In this document: positions 8,373-18,614 of the stretch, in pieces
Numbering within the stretch: the first letter of the stretch is position 1
How the letters are laid out: each line of letters begins with the position of its first letter
NCBI RefSeq assembly: GCF_900186995.1
Contig: NZ_LT906463.1
Span: 682,001 to 746,000 of the forward strand
DNA from: Haemophilus pittmaniae
Lineage (GTDB): Bacteria; Pseudomonadota; Gammaproteobacteria; Enterobacterales; Pasteurellaceae
DNA: 64,000 bases
Direction: 5' to 3'
The notes under the pieces: generated by a model
The model's database searches: none
Told to the model about the DNA's origin: nothing
What the model saw: only the letters and a program-made list of their open reading frames with translations
Translations under genes and position numbers: made by a program

Positions 8373-10391
8373 ATGAGTTCGATAACCTTGTTATTCGCTG
8401 CTTTGTTGATTTATGTCGTGGCTGCATTTGCTTCATTATGCGTAAGACGCAATGAGCAACTGTCAATTAATTTGGCAGGTGTCGGCGGCATTTTAGGCGG
8501 TGTGCTGGGCATTTTAGCCTGTATTCCCGCACTCATTGGCAGTGAACCTATCTTGGCAACCTTTACCACACCTTTTGATTTTGCCCAATTCTCAGTTCGT
8601 ATGGATGGATTGGCTGCATTTATGGTGTTGGTAATTTCCCTATTGACGATCATTACATCGTTGTATTCCTTTGCTTATGTTGCCGAATATAAAGGCAAAG
8701 GAGCGGGAACGATGGGATTTTTCATGAATATTTTTATCGCATCAATGGTCGCTTTAGTGACTTGCGATAATGCTTTTTACTTTTTAGTTTTTTTTGAAAT
8801 GATGTCGTTGGCATCTTATTTCTTAGTTCTTACGGAACAAGATGATAATGCCGTTAATGCGGGGCTTTTGTATTTCTTTATTGCCCATGCTGGTTCGGTG
8901 TTAATTATGATCGCCTTTTTCATTTTCTATTGCTATGCAGGTAGCTTTGAGTTTGCCGCATTCCGTCAGACCACACTTTCCCAACCGTTGGCATTTACAG
9001 TATTTATCTTGGCATTCTTAGGATTTGGAGCTAAGGCGGGGATGATACCGCTTCATGGTTGGTTACCAAAAGCTCACCCAGCTGCACCTTCTCATGCATC
9101 AGCGATGATGTCGGGGGTCATGGTTAAAATTGGGATCTTTGGGATTATTAAAGTCGGTATTGATCTCTTAAATGCTGAGAACCTCTGGTTTGGTGTAATT
9201 GTGCTGGGCTTTGGCGCGGTATCTTCAGTTTTGGGGGTGTTATATGCCCTTGCTGAACACGATATTAAAAAATTATTAGCTTATCACACCGTTGAAAATG
9301 TCGGCATTATCATGATGGGGGTTGGCGTTGGAATGATTGGTATTGCAACTAATCATCCAATTTTGGCTACGGTTGGTTTATTGGGGGGACTATATCACCT
9401 ATTAAACCACGCTATCTTTAAAGGGTTACTTTTCTTAGGTGCCGGTTCTATTATGTACCGTTTACATACCAAAGATATGGATCTAATGGGCGGATTGGGC
9501 AAACTAATGCCTTATACAGCGTTAACCTTTTTAATTGGTACGATGGCTATTTCCGCATTACCACCATTTAATGGTTTTGTGAGTGAGTGGTTTACCTATC
9601 AATCACTTTTCACTTTAAGCCAAAGTTCTGATCCGATACTTAAATTCGTAGGCCCAATAGCGATAATTATGTTGGCATTAACAGGGGCATTGGCAGCACT
9701 TTGTTTTGTCAAAGTGTATGGTATTAGCTTTGGTGGTGCACCACGTAGTGCTAAGGCTGCTGCAGCAAGAGAAGTGCCAAAGGTTATGGTTTGGGCTATG
9801 GCTTTGTTAGCTTTAAGCTGTATTGTGCTAGGTGTAGGCGCATCGTGGATTACTCCGGTGATCAGCCAGATTGCTGCAAATCTTTCTCATAGTGAAACAT
9901 TAGTGTTAGCTGAAAATGGGGTAGTGGTTGCTCAAACTCCGGCTCAAACTATGCTGTCCACCCCTATGGTTACTATTATGCTAGTCGCTTTCTTCTTAGT
10001 TCCTTTCGCAATTTATGCTATTACGGGTAAAAATCGTTTGGCCGATCGGAGTAAAGGAAACCCTTGGGCGTGTGGCTATGCGTTTGAGGGAGATATGGCG
10101 GCTTCTGCCGGTAGCTTTACTAAACCATTGCGGATTATTTTTAGACCGTTGTATCGTATTCGCCAAGTTCTTGATCCTGCACCTTTGAGTCATAAAGGTA
10201 TTGAAGGATTAATTAATGGCGCAACAAAAGCCGAGCCATTCTGGGAAGAACGAGTCACGATGCCAATTGCTCGCTTTATCCCTTGGTTGGGTACGAAAAT
10301 TCAATGGTTGCAACAAGGGGATTTCCGTGTGTATTGCGGATATTTTGTAATCGCTTTGTTTGCTTTATTGCTCGCAATTGCATGGATGTAG
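8373..10391 (+). CDS. hyfB: Hydrogenase-4 membrane subunit HyfB
   Basis: 672 residues, the same length as E. coli HyfB. Strongly hydrophobic, about 14-16 membrane segments, of the NuoL/Mrp-antiporter family (motifs GFGAKAGMIPLHGWLPKAHP and LLAYHTVENVG with the usual conserved Lys/His positions). It would form one proton-pumping module of the membrane arm of formate hydrogenlyase. It lies 26 bp after hyfA with a GGAG site. The stop TAG leaves 10 bp to hyfC. Confidence 0.95.
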   Translation: MSSITLLFAALLIYVVAAFASLCVRRNEQLSINLAGVGGILGGVLGILACIPALIGSEPILATFTTPFDFAQFSVRMDGLAAFMVLVISLLTIITSLYSFAYVAEYKGKGAGTMGFFMNIFIASMVALVTCDNAFYFLVFFEMMSLASYFLVLTEQDDNAVNAGLLYFFIAHAGSVLIMIAFFIFYCYAGSFEFAAFRQTTLSQPLAFTVFILAFLGFGAKAGMIPLHGWLPKAHPAAPSHASAMMSGVMVKIGIFGIIKVGIDLLNAENLWFGVIVLGFGAVSSVLGVLYALAEHDIKKLLAYHTVENVGIIMMGVGVGMIGIATNHPILATVGLLGGLYHLLNHAIFKGLLFLGAGSIMYRLHTKDMDLMGGLGKLMPYTALTFLIGTMAISALPPFNGFVSEWFTYQSLFTLSQSSDPILKFVGPIAIIMLALTGALAALCFVKVYGISFGGAPRSAKAAAAREVPKVMVWAMALLALSCIVLGVGASWITPVISQIAANLSHSETLVLAENGVVVAQTPAQTMLSTPMVTIMLVAFFLVPFAIYAITGKNRLADRSKGNPWACGYAFEGDMAASAGSFTKPLRIIFRPLYRIRQVLDPAPLSHKGIEGLINGATKAEPFWEERVTMPIARFIPWLGTKIQWLQQGDFRVYCGYFVIALFALLLAIAWM

Positions 10392-10401
10392 GGGGCTTGA
10401 A

Positions 10402-11364
10402 ATGATTACATTACCTTCAGAAGTTGCCACCTCCAGTTCAATGTGGCTGCTTGGTTTGCTACAAGCGGTACTCTTGCTGTTGTTGGCTCCATTATTTTCT
10501 GGAATATCCCGGATGATTCGAGCTCGAATTCAATCTAGACGGGGCCCAGGGGTGTTACAAGATTATCGTGATATCAGCAAATTGTTGAAACGGCAAAATG
10601 TGTTACCGGAGAATGCAAGTTGGGTATCTAGAGTTATGCCTTTTGTGCTAATCAGTAGTGTAATGGTGGTAGCAATGAGTTTGCCACTGTTTACTCGTAT
10701 AGCACCTTTAGGTGCCGCAAGCGATTTGATTACAGTCGTATATTTATTGGCGCTTTATCGCTTTTTCTTCTCTATTGCTGGTTTGGACTCAAACAGTACA
10801 TTCTCTGGTTTAGGCGCTAGCCGTGAAGTGACTTTAGGTGTCTTGGTTGAACCTATTTTAATGTTGGCATTTTTGGTTATTGCTTTAATTGCGGGTTCAA
10901 CAAATTTTGCTGTTATGGGAAGTCGATTGTCTGAAATGTATGAGCTATATCCAATAGCAACAATTGTTGCCGTTGTAGCTGCTGGTTTTGCTGTCTTTAT
11001 TGAAATGGGGAAAATTCCGTTTGATTTAGCCGAAGCAGAGCAAGAATTACAAGAAGGTCCGTTGACTGAGTATTCTGGACCGGCATTAGCTCTATTAAAA
11101 ATGGGGCTCAGTTTGAAATCAATAGTAGTGGCTGCAATTTTTGTTAGCGTGTTAATTCCGTTTGGCGCTGCAGACTCATTATCCACAACTACTGTTTTGG
11201 CCGGTTTAGCAATCTTCTTTGTTAAGTTAGTAATTGCTTTTGTATTAGCTTGTATATTTGAGAATACTCTCGCAAGAACCCGTTTCATGCTGACTGGTAA
11301 ATTAACTGTGGTTGGCTTCGGGATTTCTGTACTGGCTTTCGTATTTTATATTGCAGGATTGTAA
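10402..11364 (+). CDS. hyfC: Hydrogenase-4 membrane subunit HyfC (NuoH-like)
   Basis: 320 residues, NuoH/HycD family membrane protein that links the hydrophilic hydrogenase arm to the antiporter modules. Motifs: SRMIRARIQSRRGPGVLQDY near the N-terminus and the acidic loop EMGKIPFDLAEAEQELQEGP, both typical. I chose the ATG at 10402 because a GGGGG ribosome site lies 6 nt upstream and because the in-frame upstream start at 10360 would overlap the end of hyfB and add 14 residues not expected in the family. Confidence 0.94.
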   Translation: MITLPSEVATSSSMWLLGLLQAVLLLLLAPLFSGISRMIRARIQSRRGPGVLQDYRDISKLLKRQNVLPENASWVSRVMPFVLISSVMVVAMSLPLFTRIAPLGAASDLITVVYLLALYRFFFSIAGLDSNSTFSGLGASREVTLGVLVEPILMLAFLVIALIAGSTNFAVMGSRLSEMYELYPIATIVAVVAAGFAVFIEMGKIPFDLAEAEQELQEGPLTEYSGPALALLKMGLSLKSIVVAAIFVSVLIPFGAADSLSTTTVLAGLAIFFVKLVIAFVLACIFENTLARTRFMLTGKLTVVGFGISVLAFVFYIAGL

Positions 11365-11376
11365 GGAGTTGAAATT

Positions 11377-12813
11377 ATGGACAATTTAGCACTAATTACA
11401 ATCATACTCCCTTTTGTTGGGGCTTTTGTTACAGGATTGAGTAAACGCCATTTCGCACCAATTGCAGTCCTCTTTGCTGCTCTTGCTATGCTTGGAACTA
11501 TTGCAGTTGGTTGGTCTTGGCATGTAAGTGGAAATTCGGTAATCAGTTATGACTTAGTTCAAGTGGGAAATACGGCAATCTTTGGAATTACATTGGATGC
11601 AGTGAGTACGTTGATTGCCTTTGCGGTGGTTGCACTTGGTTTTCTCATTTGTCTCTATTCGTGTGGGTATTTAACGGATAAAAACCGTGAGCATCCGCAT
11701 AATGGTAAGCCTCGTTTTTATGCCTTTTTACTGATTTTTATCGGTGCGATGGCGGGATTAGTCTATTCCTCTACATTGGCTGGACAATTACTTTTCTTCG
11801 AAATTACTGGTGCTTGTTCTTGGGCATTGATTAGTTATTACCAAACCCCTAAAGCACAAGCTGCAGCAATGAAGGCCCTGCTTATTACTCATGTTGGTTC
11901 TATTGGTTTGTACTTTGCTGCGGCTTATTTATTTAGCCAATCCGGTACTTTCTCTGTGACAGCATTAGAAACATTACCAGCAGATGCTAAAGTATTAGTT
12001 CTATTTGGTGTGATGTTTGCTGCATGGGGCAAATCTGCTCAGTTACCGATGCAAATTTGGCTACCAAATGCAATGGAAGCGCCTACACCGGTGAGTGCCT
12101 ATTTGCATGCGGCTTCAATGGTTAAGGTTGGGGTGTACATCTTTGCCCGTGCAGTTATGTCAGCTGGTGATATTCCGCACATTGTTGGTGAGGTTGGCAT
12201 TATTATGGCAATGATTACCTTAATTTATGGTTTTTTGATGTACTTGCCACAAACCGATTTAAAACGGTTATTAGCTTATTCGACCATCACCCAGCTTTCC
12301 TATATCTTTATTGGTATTTCGTTAGCTGCACTAGGTTCCAAATTAGCATTGATTGCCGCAATTGCGTATATCTTTAACCATGCTTTTGCAAAAAGTCTCT
12401 TCTTCTTAATCGCTGGTGCATTAAGTTATGCAACTGGAACCCGTTCTATGCCACGCTTGCAGGGTATTATGAAAACTATGCCGTTAATCGGAACAGGATT
12501 TGGTATTGCCGCGCTTGCGATTGCTGGGGTTCCACCATTTAATGGTTTCTTTAGTAAGTTCCCATTGTTTGCCGCGGGATTTGAGTTGGCAAATACCTAT
12601 CCTTGGATTACTTGGTTGATGATATTGGCATTGGTCGAATCTGTAGCAACTTTTGTGTGGCTTTTATACAAATTTGGCCAATGCGTTATCGGACAACCTT
12701 CTGACGATGTGTTAAATGCTCAACCAATCACTTTCTCAATGAAATTAGTGTTGATTATTTTGATGATCATGTCTGTGGTGTCGGCCTTTATTGCCTCATG
12801 GTGGTTAGGTTAA
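11377..12813 (+). CDS. hyfD: Hydrogenase-4 antiporter-like subunit HyfD
   Basis: 478 residues (E. coli HyfD 479). Multi-pass member of the NuoLMN/Mrp-antiporter family, with the conserved GKSAQLPMQIWLPNAMEAPT loop and a LKRLLAYSTITQLSY segment. HyfD has no counterpart in formate hydrogenlyase-1 (Hyc). Its presence, with HyfE and HyfF, marks this as the larger FHL-2 type, which is thought to couple formate oxidation to ion pumping. AAGGAG lies just upstream of the ATG. Confidence 0.95.
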   Translation: MDNLALITIILPFVGAFVTGLSKRHFAPIAVLFAALAMLGTIAVGWSWHVSGNSVISYDLVQVGNTAIFGITLDAVSTLIAFAVVALGFLICLYSCGYLTDKNREHPHNGKPRFYAFLLIFIGAMAGLVYSSTLAGQLLFFEITGACSWALISYYQTPKAQAAAMKALLITHVGSIGLYFAAAYLFSQSGTFSVTALETLPADAKVLVLFGVMFAAWGKSAQLPMQIWLPNAMEAPTPVSAYLHAASMVKVGVYIFARAVMSAGDIPHIVGEVGIIMAMITLIYGFLMYLPQTDLKRLLAYSTITQLSYIFIGISLAALGSKLALIAAIAYIFNHAFAKSLFFLIAGALSYATGTRSMPRLQGIMKTMPLIGTGFGIAALAIAGVPPFNGFFSKFPLFAAGFELANTYPWITWLMILALVESVATFVWLLYKFGQCVIGQPSDDVLNAQPITFSMKLVLIILMIMSVVSAFIASWWLG

Positions 12814-12823
12814 GGAGAAAAAA

Positions 12824-13462
12824 ATGTTATTCATAAATGGACTTGCCTGCTTACTCCTAATTACATCCTTGTGCGTGATTATGGTTGGTACGGCGAAAAA
12901 AGCAGCATCATTTTATGCGCTGCAATCTCTTGTGCTGGTTGGACTTTTTGTTGCCCTTGCCTATGAGATGGATGCTCATGAGCTTTATATGTGGTCAGTC
13001 GGAGCTTTTATTACCAAAGTTATTTTGGTACCGGCAATCTTAATTTATAGCTTGCGTTATATCGATGAATCGAAAGTGGCAAAAGGCATTAATAATGCTT
13101 GGTTAATCCCGATTACGGCAATTATTGTTTGTCTCTGCTACTTTGTTGTGCAACCGGTGAATCTACCATTAGTAGAGCATTTGAAACCAGCATTATCAGT
13201 TTCTCTTAGCCACTTCTTATTAGGGGTGCTATGCATTGTGAGTCAGCGTAATATCATTAAACAGATTTTTGGTTATTGTCTAATGGAAAATGGTTCGCAC
13301 TTAACTTTAGCTTTATTGGCTAATAATGCTCCTGAGTTGGTGGAGATCGGTATCGCAACGGATGCGGTGTTTGCTGTTATCATTATGGTTGTGTTGGTGA
13401 ATAAAATTTACCGGACATTCCAAAGTGTTGATGCTAAAGAATTAATGAGTTTGAAGGGGTAA
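12824..13462 (+). CDS. hyfE: Hydrogenase-4 membrane subunit HyfE
   Basis: 212 residues (E. coli 216), about six to seven membrane segments. HyfE is an extended NuoK-like protein: the C-terminal half shows the NuoK-type pattern (SHFLLGVLCIVSQRN...LMENGSHLTLALLANNAPELVEIG). It is FHL-2-specific and probably provides part of the ion path between the NuoH-like and antiporter-like subunits. It starts 10 bp after hyfD behind AAGGAG and ends 4 bp before hyfF. Confidence 0.93.
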   Translation: MLFINGLACLLLITSLCVIMVGTAKKAASFYALQSLVLVGLFVALAYEMDAHELYMWSVGAFITKVILVPAILIYSLRYIDESKVAKGINNAWLIPITAIIVCLCYFVVQPVNLPLVEHLKPALSVSLSHFLLGVLCIVSQRNIIKQIFGYCLMENGSHLTLALLANNAPELVEIGIATDAVFAVIIMVVLVNKIYRTFQSVDAKELMSLKG

Positions 13463-13466
13463 CGCT

Positions 13467-15005
13467 ATGTATGAACAATGGATTATTGCGTTATTAATCG
13501 CACCTTTAGCTGTCGCATTAATTAATTTTGCGGTTAGCGGATCAAAAAATCGGAATTTGATTACCGCATTGCATGTGACAGGTCTGGTTTTAATGGTGAT
13601 TTTTGCTCTACAAGTTATTCGTGGTGTACTGGCTCAGAATACCATAGAGGCTCTAAATCACTGGTTTTATGTGGATAGTTTGTCAGCCATCTTCCTTGGC
13701 TTAATTGCTATTGTGGGGACTTTGGCTGGAGTGTATTCAATAGGCTACATGAATACAGAACTAAAAGAAGGACATATTGATTTTAAAACTTTTGGTCGAT
13801 ACCACGGTTTTTTACATTTGTTCTTTTTTACCATGTTGTTATCGGTGATGACCAATAACATTATTTTGATGTGGGCTGCCATTGAAGCAACAACGTTGAG
13901 TTCTGCGTTTTTAGTTGGCACTTATAAACAAAAAACTGCTTTGGAGGCTGCCTGGAAGTATATTGTTATTTGTTCGGTCGGTGTTGCTTTTGGTTTGTAC
14001 GGTACGATATTGACATTTTCTGGTGGCGCAAATTTGTTAGCTGATGCGGGTGATGCCATTTTCTGGTCATTCCTTAATAGTCAGGCAGCGGGTTTGAATC
14101 CGATGTTAATGTATATCGCATTTGCTTTTATCTTGGTTGGTTTTGGTACTAAATGTGGTTTGTTCCCAATGCATACTTGGCTACCGGATGCTCATAGTGA
14201 GGCTCCAAGTCCAGTGAGTGCAATACTTTCAGCAGTATTGTTAAATTGCGCGATGTTAATTGTACTACGTTATTACATTTTGGTATCAAAAGCCGTTGGT
14301 AGTGATTATCCACAAACTTTGTTACTTACCTTTGGTTTACTTTCAACGGGTATTGCTTCCTTCTTTATCATTATGCAGCATGATATTAAACGCAAATTAG
14401 CCTATCACAGTATTGAAAATATGGGGTTAATTAGCTTTGCATTCGGTCTCGGCGGTCCAATTGGTGCATTTGCAGGGCTATTGCACACTATTACGCATAG
14501 TTTGGCTAAAGCTTTATTATTCTGTGCATCAGGAAATATCTTACTGAAATATCGTAGTCGTGATATCACTCAAGTTAGTGGACTTTGGGTTTCGATGCCG
14601 ATAACTGCAGTTTTATTTGCTGGAGGTGCTTTAGCTCTTGGTGGGATGCCTCCATTTGGTATGTTTACCAGTGAGTTTGCGATAGCAGTCGCAGGTATTT
14701 ATGCAGGTAAGACTTGGTTGATTATCCTATGTTTAATTTTCTTAACCATAGCTTTGGCAGGATTAACAACGATGTTGTTGAAAACCGTATTAGGTAAACC
14801 TAAAGAAAATATTGAATTAGGCGAAATAAATAAATCATCTGTAACCGTATTGGCTATCTATTTGTTATTACTCTTCATGATGGGTGTTTATATTGCTGAT
14901 CCGATCTTAGAATTATTGAAAAATGGGGTCGGGATTGTATTGGGCGTGGAACAAGCATCCTTTGGCGATATGCTGGTTTTACCTTGGCAAAGTATAGCGA
15001 ATTGA
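13467..15005 (+). CDS. hyfF: Hydrogenase-4 antiporter-like subunit HyfF
   Basis: 512 residues (E. coli 526), third Mrp/NuoLMN-type subunit. Conserved loop GTKCGLFPMHTWLPDAHSEA and KRKLAYHSIENMGLISF. With HyfB and HyfD it gives the membrane arm three antiporter-like modules, resembling respiratory complex I more than FHL-1 does. The 4-bp gap to hyfE and the 22-bp gap to hyfG support one transcript. Confidence 0.95.
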   Translation: MYEQWIIALLIAPLAVALINFAVSGSKNRNLITALHVTGLVLMVIFALQVIRGVLAQNTIEALNHWFYVDSLSAIFLGLIAIVGTLAGVYSIGYMNTELKEGHIDFKTFGRYHGFLHLFFFTMLLSVMTNNIILMWAAIEATTLSSAFLVGTYKQKTALEAAWKYIVICSVGVAFGLYGTILTFSGGANLLADAGDAIFWSFLNSQAAGLNPMLMYIAFAFILVGFGTKCGLFPMHTWLPDAHSEAPSPVSAILSAVLLNCAMLIVLRYYILVSKAVGSDYPQTLLLTFGLLSTGIASFFIIMQHDIKRKLAYHSIENMGLISFAFGLGGPIGAFAGLLHTITHSLAKALLFCASGNILLKYRSRDITQVSGLWVSMPITAVLFAGGALALGGMPPFGMFTSEFAIAVAGIYAGKTWLIILCLIFLTIALAGLTTMLLKTVLGKPKENIELGEINKSSVTVLAIYLLLLFMMGVYIADPILELLKNGVGIVLGVEQASFGDMLVLPWQSIAN

Positions 15006-15027
15006 TCGACTTTTAGGAGAATCAAAA

Positions 15028-16758
15028 ATGGAATTAACAAAAAACACGTCAGTCGATCCTGCCAAAAGGGTAGGTACGAATTATATTGATGCAGTAAATA
15101 TAAAATTTCCGAACACAATTCTGGATGAAGAATGGTCAACAACTAATCAGGTTACATTGACCATTAAAACTAATATGTTACCGGATGTGGTGTCTTATCT
15201 TTATTATGAGCACGAAGGTTGGTTGCCATTAGTATTTGGTAATGATGAGCGCTCTATTAATGGACATTATGCAGTTTATTATGTCCTCTCCATGGAAGGT
15301 GAGGTTAAATCCTTTGTGACTATCAAAGCATTAGTGGATCCGGTTAGTCTGGAATTCCCATCGGTAACTCCGAAAGTGAAAGCTGCTGTATGGGGGGAAC
15401 GTGAGCTCTTTGATATGTATGGATTGAAAGCCGTCGGTTTGCCGGATCAGCGCCGTTTAGTATTACCGGATGACTGGCCTGATGATCTTTATCCATTACG
15501 AAAAGATTCAATGGACTACCGACTTCGCCCAGATCCGACAACCGCCACTGAAACCTATCAGTTTGTGAATGATAAAGGTGACGCACGGGTTGTACCAATT
15601 GGGCCATTACACATTACTTCAGATGAACCAGGGCATTTCCGTTTATTTGTTGATGGTGAAGATATTATCGATGCGGATTACCGTCTATTTTATGTTCATC
15701 GTGGTATGGAAAAATTAGCGGAAGTTCGTATGGACTATGATCAGGTCACTTTCTTAGCTGACCGGGTTTGTGGTATTTGTGGTTTTACGCATAGCGTGGC
15801 GTATGCCAATTCGGTAGAGAATGCTTTAGGAATTGAAGTTCCTATCCGAGCACAATGGATTCGAGCAATTTTACTGGAAGTAGAACGCCTACACAGTCAT
15901 TTGTTAAATCTTGGATTATCTAGTCACTTTACTGGTTTTGATACGGGCTTTATGCAATTTTTCCGTGTGCGGGAAAAATCCATGACTCTTGCCGAAGTAC
16001 TCACTGGTGCTCGAAAAACCTATGGGATTAATCTGATTGGAGGAGTTCGCCGCGATATGTTGAAATATCAGCGGGAACAATGTCGTAAACTTATCAGTGA
16101 AATGCGAACTGAAGTGACCAATTTAGTAGAAATTTTGCTTTCTACACCAAATATGGAGCAGCGGACCGTTGGGGTTGGGATTTTAGACCGCCAGGTCGCT
16201 CGTGATTTTAGTCCGGTAGGACCGATGGTTCGTGGTTCTGGTTTTGCCCGGGATGTTCGCAAGGTTCATCCGTTCTCAGGTTATGGTGATGTTCCTTTTA
16301 ATCTATTTACTGAGCAAGGTTGTGATGTTATTTCACGGGTTAAAGTGCGCATCAATGAAATCTTTGAAGCAATGAATATCATTGACTATATGGTGGATAA
16401 CTTACCAAGTGGTGAATTGCTTAAAGAAGGTCATCATTTTACACCGGGGCGTTTTGCTTTAGGGATTACCGAAGCTCCACGTGGTGAAGATATTCACTGG
16501 TCAATGTTGGGGGATAATCAAAAACTATTCCGCTGGCGTTGTCGTGCGGCAACCTATGCAAATTGGCCGGCTTTACGTTATATGTTACGTGGCAATACAG
16601 TATCCGATGCACCGTTGATTATTGGTAGTTTAGACCCATGCTACTCCTGTACCGACCGGGTGACAGTGGTGGATGTGCGTAAACGTAAAGCACAAACCGT
16701 AGCTTATAAGGATATTGAACGCTACGGAATTGAACGTAAAAATTCACCACTAAAATAA
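15028..16758 (+). CDS. hyfG: Hydrogenase-4 catalytic large subunit HyfG
   Basis: 576 residues. The N-terminal ~170 residues are NuoC-like; the rest is the [NiFe] large subunit (NuoD-like). The nickel-binding cysteines are present in both expected motifs: RVCGICGFTH at about 246-255 and DPCYSCTDR at about 536-544. The ~32-residue tail after CTDR (ending RKNSPLK) is the C-terminal extension that HycI-type proteases remove after nickel insertion; the matching protease gene closes this operon. Catalytic function therefore looks intact. AGGAGAATC precedes the ATG. Confidence 0.96.
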   Translation: MELTKNTSVDPAKRVGTNYIDAVNIKFPNTILDEEWSTTNQVTLTIKTNMLPDVVSYLYYEHEGWLPLVFGNDERSINGHYAVYYVLSMEGEVKSFVTIKALVDPVSLEFPSVTPKVKAAVWGERELFDMYGLKAVGLPDQRRLVLPDDWPDDLYPLRKDSMDYRLRPDPTTATETYQFVNDKGDARVVPIGPLHITSDEPGHFRLFVDGEDIIDADYRLFYVHRGMEKLAEVRMDYDQVTFLADRVCGICGFTHSVAYANSVENALGIEVPIRAQWIRAILLEVERLHSHLLNLGLSSHFTGFDTGFMQFFRVREKSMTLAEVLTGARKTYGINLIGGVRRDMLKYQREQCRKLISEMRTEVTNLVEILLSTPNMEQRTVGVGILDRQVARDFSPVGPMVRGSGFARDVRKVHPFSGYGDVPFNLFTEQGCDVISRVKVRINEIFEAMNIIDYMVDNLPSGELLKEGHHFTPGRFALGITEAPRGEDIHWSMLGDNQKLFRWRCRAATYANWPALRYMLRGNTVSDAPLIIGSLDPCYSCTDRVTVVDVRKRKAQTVAYKDIERYGIERKNSPLK

Positions 16759-16768
16759 GGAGGGGGTT

Positions 16769-17425
16769 ATGTTTAAGTTATTGAAAACCGTTTTTAAAGC
16801 GGGTGATGTGACCACTAAATATCCTTTTAAACCTTATGAAGTGGAACCGGATTTTCGTGGTAGACCTGAGTTAAATTCTGACCAATGTATTGTTTGTGGC
16901 GCTTGTACCATTGCCTGCCCGGCAAATGCATTAACAATGCGCACTAATGTTGAAACAGAGGAGCGGACTTGGTCTTTATTCTTGGGGCGCTGTATTTTTT
17001 GCGGTCGCTGCGAAGAGGTTTGTCCGACTAAGGCGATTCGTCTAACCGAAGATTTTGAGTTATCGGTGAAGAATAAAGCGGATCTCTACCAAGAAACAAC
17101 CTTTGCAACAGTGAGTTGCCAACAATGTGGCAAACCGTTTACTTCTTATAAAGAACTTAATTACGCGATAGAGGTAATTCAGCAGCAAAGTGACAACCCG
17201 CAGGCAGTTCAGCAAAAACTTCAGGTATTACATACCTGCCCTGAATGTAAACGACAAAATAGTTTAGATAAAACAGCTGATATGGAAGCCCATATGCGGG
17301 TGAAATTATTGGCGTTTAAAGAACCAAAAAACCTGAACTTTGAGCGACTTACCGAACAACGTGAAACGCAATTTATGGAGCAAAATGCGTCGCAAAATTC
17401 GCAGTTTTTGGCAGGAGGCAAATAA
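16769..17425 (+). CDS. hyfH: Hydrogenase-4 Fe-S subunit HyfH (NuoI-like)
   Basis: 218 residues. Two [4Fe-4S] motifs, [12 protein letters not shown] and [12 protein letters not shown], place it with NuoI/HycF, relaying electrons between HyfA and the small subunit HyfI. A further CQQC...CPECKRQ set in the second half could bind zinc and is also present in HycF. It is about 35 residues longer than the E. coli homologue (about 180), with an extra polar C-terminus. The stop overlaps the hyfI start by 1 bp (TAATG). Confidence 0.93.
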   Translation: MFKLLKTVFKAGDVTTKYPFKPYEVEPDFRGRPELNSDQCIVCGACTIACPANALTMRTNVETEERTWSLFLGRCIFCGRCEEVCPTKAIRLTEDFELSVKNKADLYQETTFATVSCQQCGKPFTSYKELNYAIEVIQQQSDNPQAVQQKLQVLHTCPECKRQNSLDKTADMEAHMRVKLLAFKEPKNLNFERLTEQRETQFMEQNASQNSQFLAGGK

Positions 17426-18201
17426 TGAATACGCAAATTCCAATGCCGGTAAATGGCATTTCTACGCCCTTCAGTATTGACGAAAATATCGCCAAAATGA
17501 AACAGACCCTGTTGAAGGATATTCAGCGTTCAGCTTATGTTTATCGGGTTGACTGTGGCGGTTGCAACGGCTGTGAAATTGAAATATTTAGTACCATAAC
17601 GCCAACTTTTGATGCAGAGCGTTTTGGTATCAAAGTAGTGGCCTCTCCCCGTCATGCGGATATATTATTATTCACCGGTGCTGTTACACGGGCGATGCGA
17701 ACACCGGCAATGCGAGCGTACCAAGCTGCGCCGGATCCTAAAATTTGCATTTCCTATGGTGCTTGTGGTTGTGGTGGAGGTATTTTCCATGACCTTTATT
17801 GCGTTTGGGGCGGGAGTGATCAAATCGTACCTATTGATGTTTATATCCCTGGATGCCCGCCAACGCCTGCTGCGACAATTTACGGTTTTGCCATGGCGTT
17901 AGGCCTTCTAGATCAAAAACTAAAAGGTAAACAGGAAACTGCAGATCCTGATGCGACAGCGAAAGTCCGTTTTCCAACGATTCCGCATGATTTACGGGTT
18001 TGTTTGGAACGAGAAGCTCGTCGCATGGCCGGTTATCGGCAAGGTGGTGATATTGCTAATAAATTTATGAGTATGATGAGTGAAACCGATCGTATTCCTT
18101 TTGGTGTACGGTTAGGTGAAATGTTGGAACGTGAGGCAGATCCTCGCTTGGCGGAAATTATGAATCGCCTGCATGCGATTAGCCAACCGTTTTCAGGTTA
18201 G
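17425..18201 (+). CDS. hyfI: Hydrogenase-4 small subunit HyfI (NuoB-like)
   Basis: 258 residues (E. coli 252). Cysteines for the proximal [4Fe-4S] cluster are visible in [11 protein letters not shown] (about 47-57), [12 protein letters not shown] and YIPGCPPTP, the NuoB/HycG pattern. It forms the electron-accepting face of the catalytic dimer with HyfG. It starts within the hyfH stop codon (TAATG) behind GGAGG, consistent with coupled translation. Confidence 0.95.
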   Translation: MNTQIPMPVNGISTPFSIDENIAKMKQTLLKDIQRSAYVYRVDCGGCNGCEIEIFSTITPTFDAERFGIKVVASPRHADILLFTGAVTRAMRTPAMRAYQAAPDPKICISYGACGCGGGIFHDLYCVWGGSDQIVPIDVYIPGCPPTPAATIYGFAMALGLLDQKLKGKQETADPDATAKVRFPTIPHDLRVCLEREARRMAGYRQGGDIANKFMSMMSETDRIPFGVRLGEMLEREADPRLAEIMNRLHAISQPFSG

Positions 18202-18209
18202 GAGAAACC

Positions 18210-18614
18210 ATGGCTAAAGTGTGTTTTTATTTGTTAAATCAACGTTTCGTTGAAAACGATAGCCAGGTTCCCGAAGCGGCCAAGGAAGTGATGTATTATT
18301 CCTTGGCCATCGGCCATCATGTGGGGGTGATTGACTGTTTTAAGAAATTGCTGATCTGTGATTATGCCGATTACCAATCTTTTGTGGATGAGTTTCCCGA
18401 GGGGGAGGCAAAGCGCAAATTTGCGGGATTAATTAAGTTTGGGGAAATTGTGATTGATTCTAGCCATGTAAACTTATTAGCTCGGGCGTTGGAACAAAAT
18501 CATGATGCATTTTCCGAAACACATAAAGAATGGGCTGCTATTTTGATGGATACTTTGGCCTCCATTCAACGGGAGCCCGTGATGTATATCATGGTGAAGC
18601 GCCGTGACGACTGA
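18210..18614 (+). CDS. hyfJ: Hydrogenase-4 assembly protein HyfJ
   Basis: 134 residues (E. coli about 137), soluble, of the HycH/HyfJ family of formate-hydrogenlyase maturation chaperones. Typical elements: an N-terminal VCFYLLNQRF, then EVMYYSLAIGHHVGVIDCF, and MYIMVKRRDD at the end. HycH-type proteins act on large-subunit maturation before proteolysis. It is 8 bp after hyfI and overlaps the protease gene by 11 bp. Confidence 0.9.
   Translation: MAKVCFYLLNQRFVENDSQVPEAAKEVMYYSLAIGHHVGVIDCFKKLLICDYADYQSFVDEFPEGEAKRKFAGLIKFGEIVIDSSHVNLLARALEQNHDAFSETHKEWAAILMDTLASIQREPVMYIMVKRRDD

Noticed and set aside
10755..11288. 177-residue antisense frame within hyfC
   Set aside because: Entirely opposite a clear membrane protein gene; composition (Lys/Ala/Thr) reflects the reverse of hydrophobic codons.
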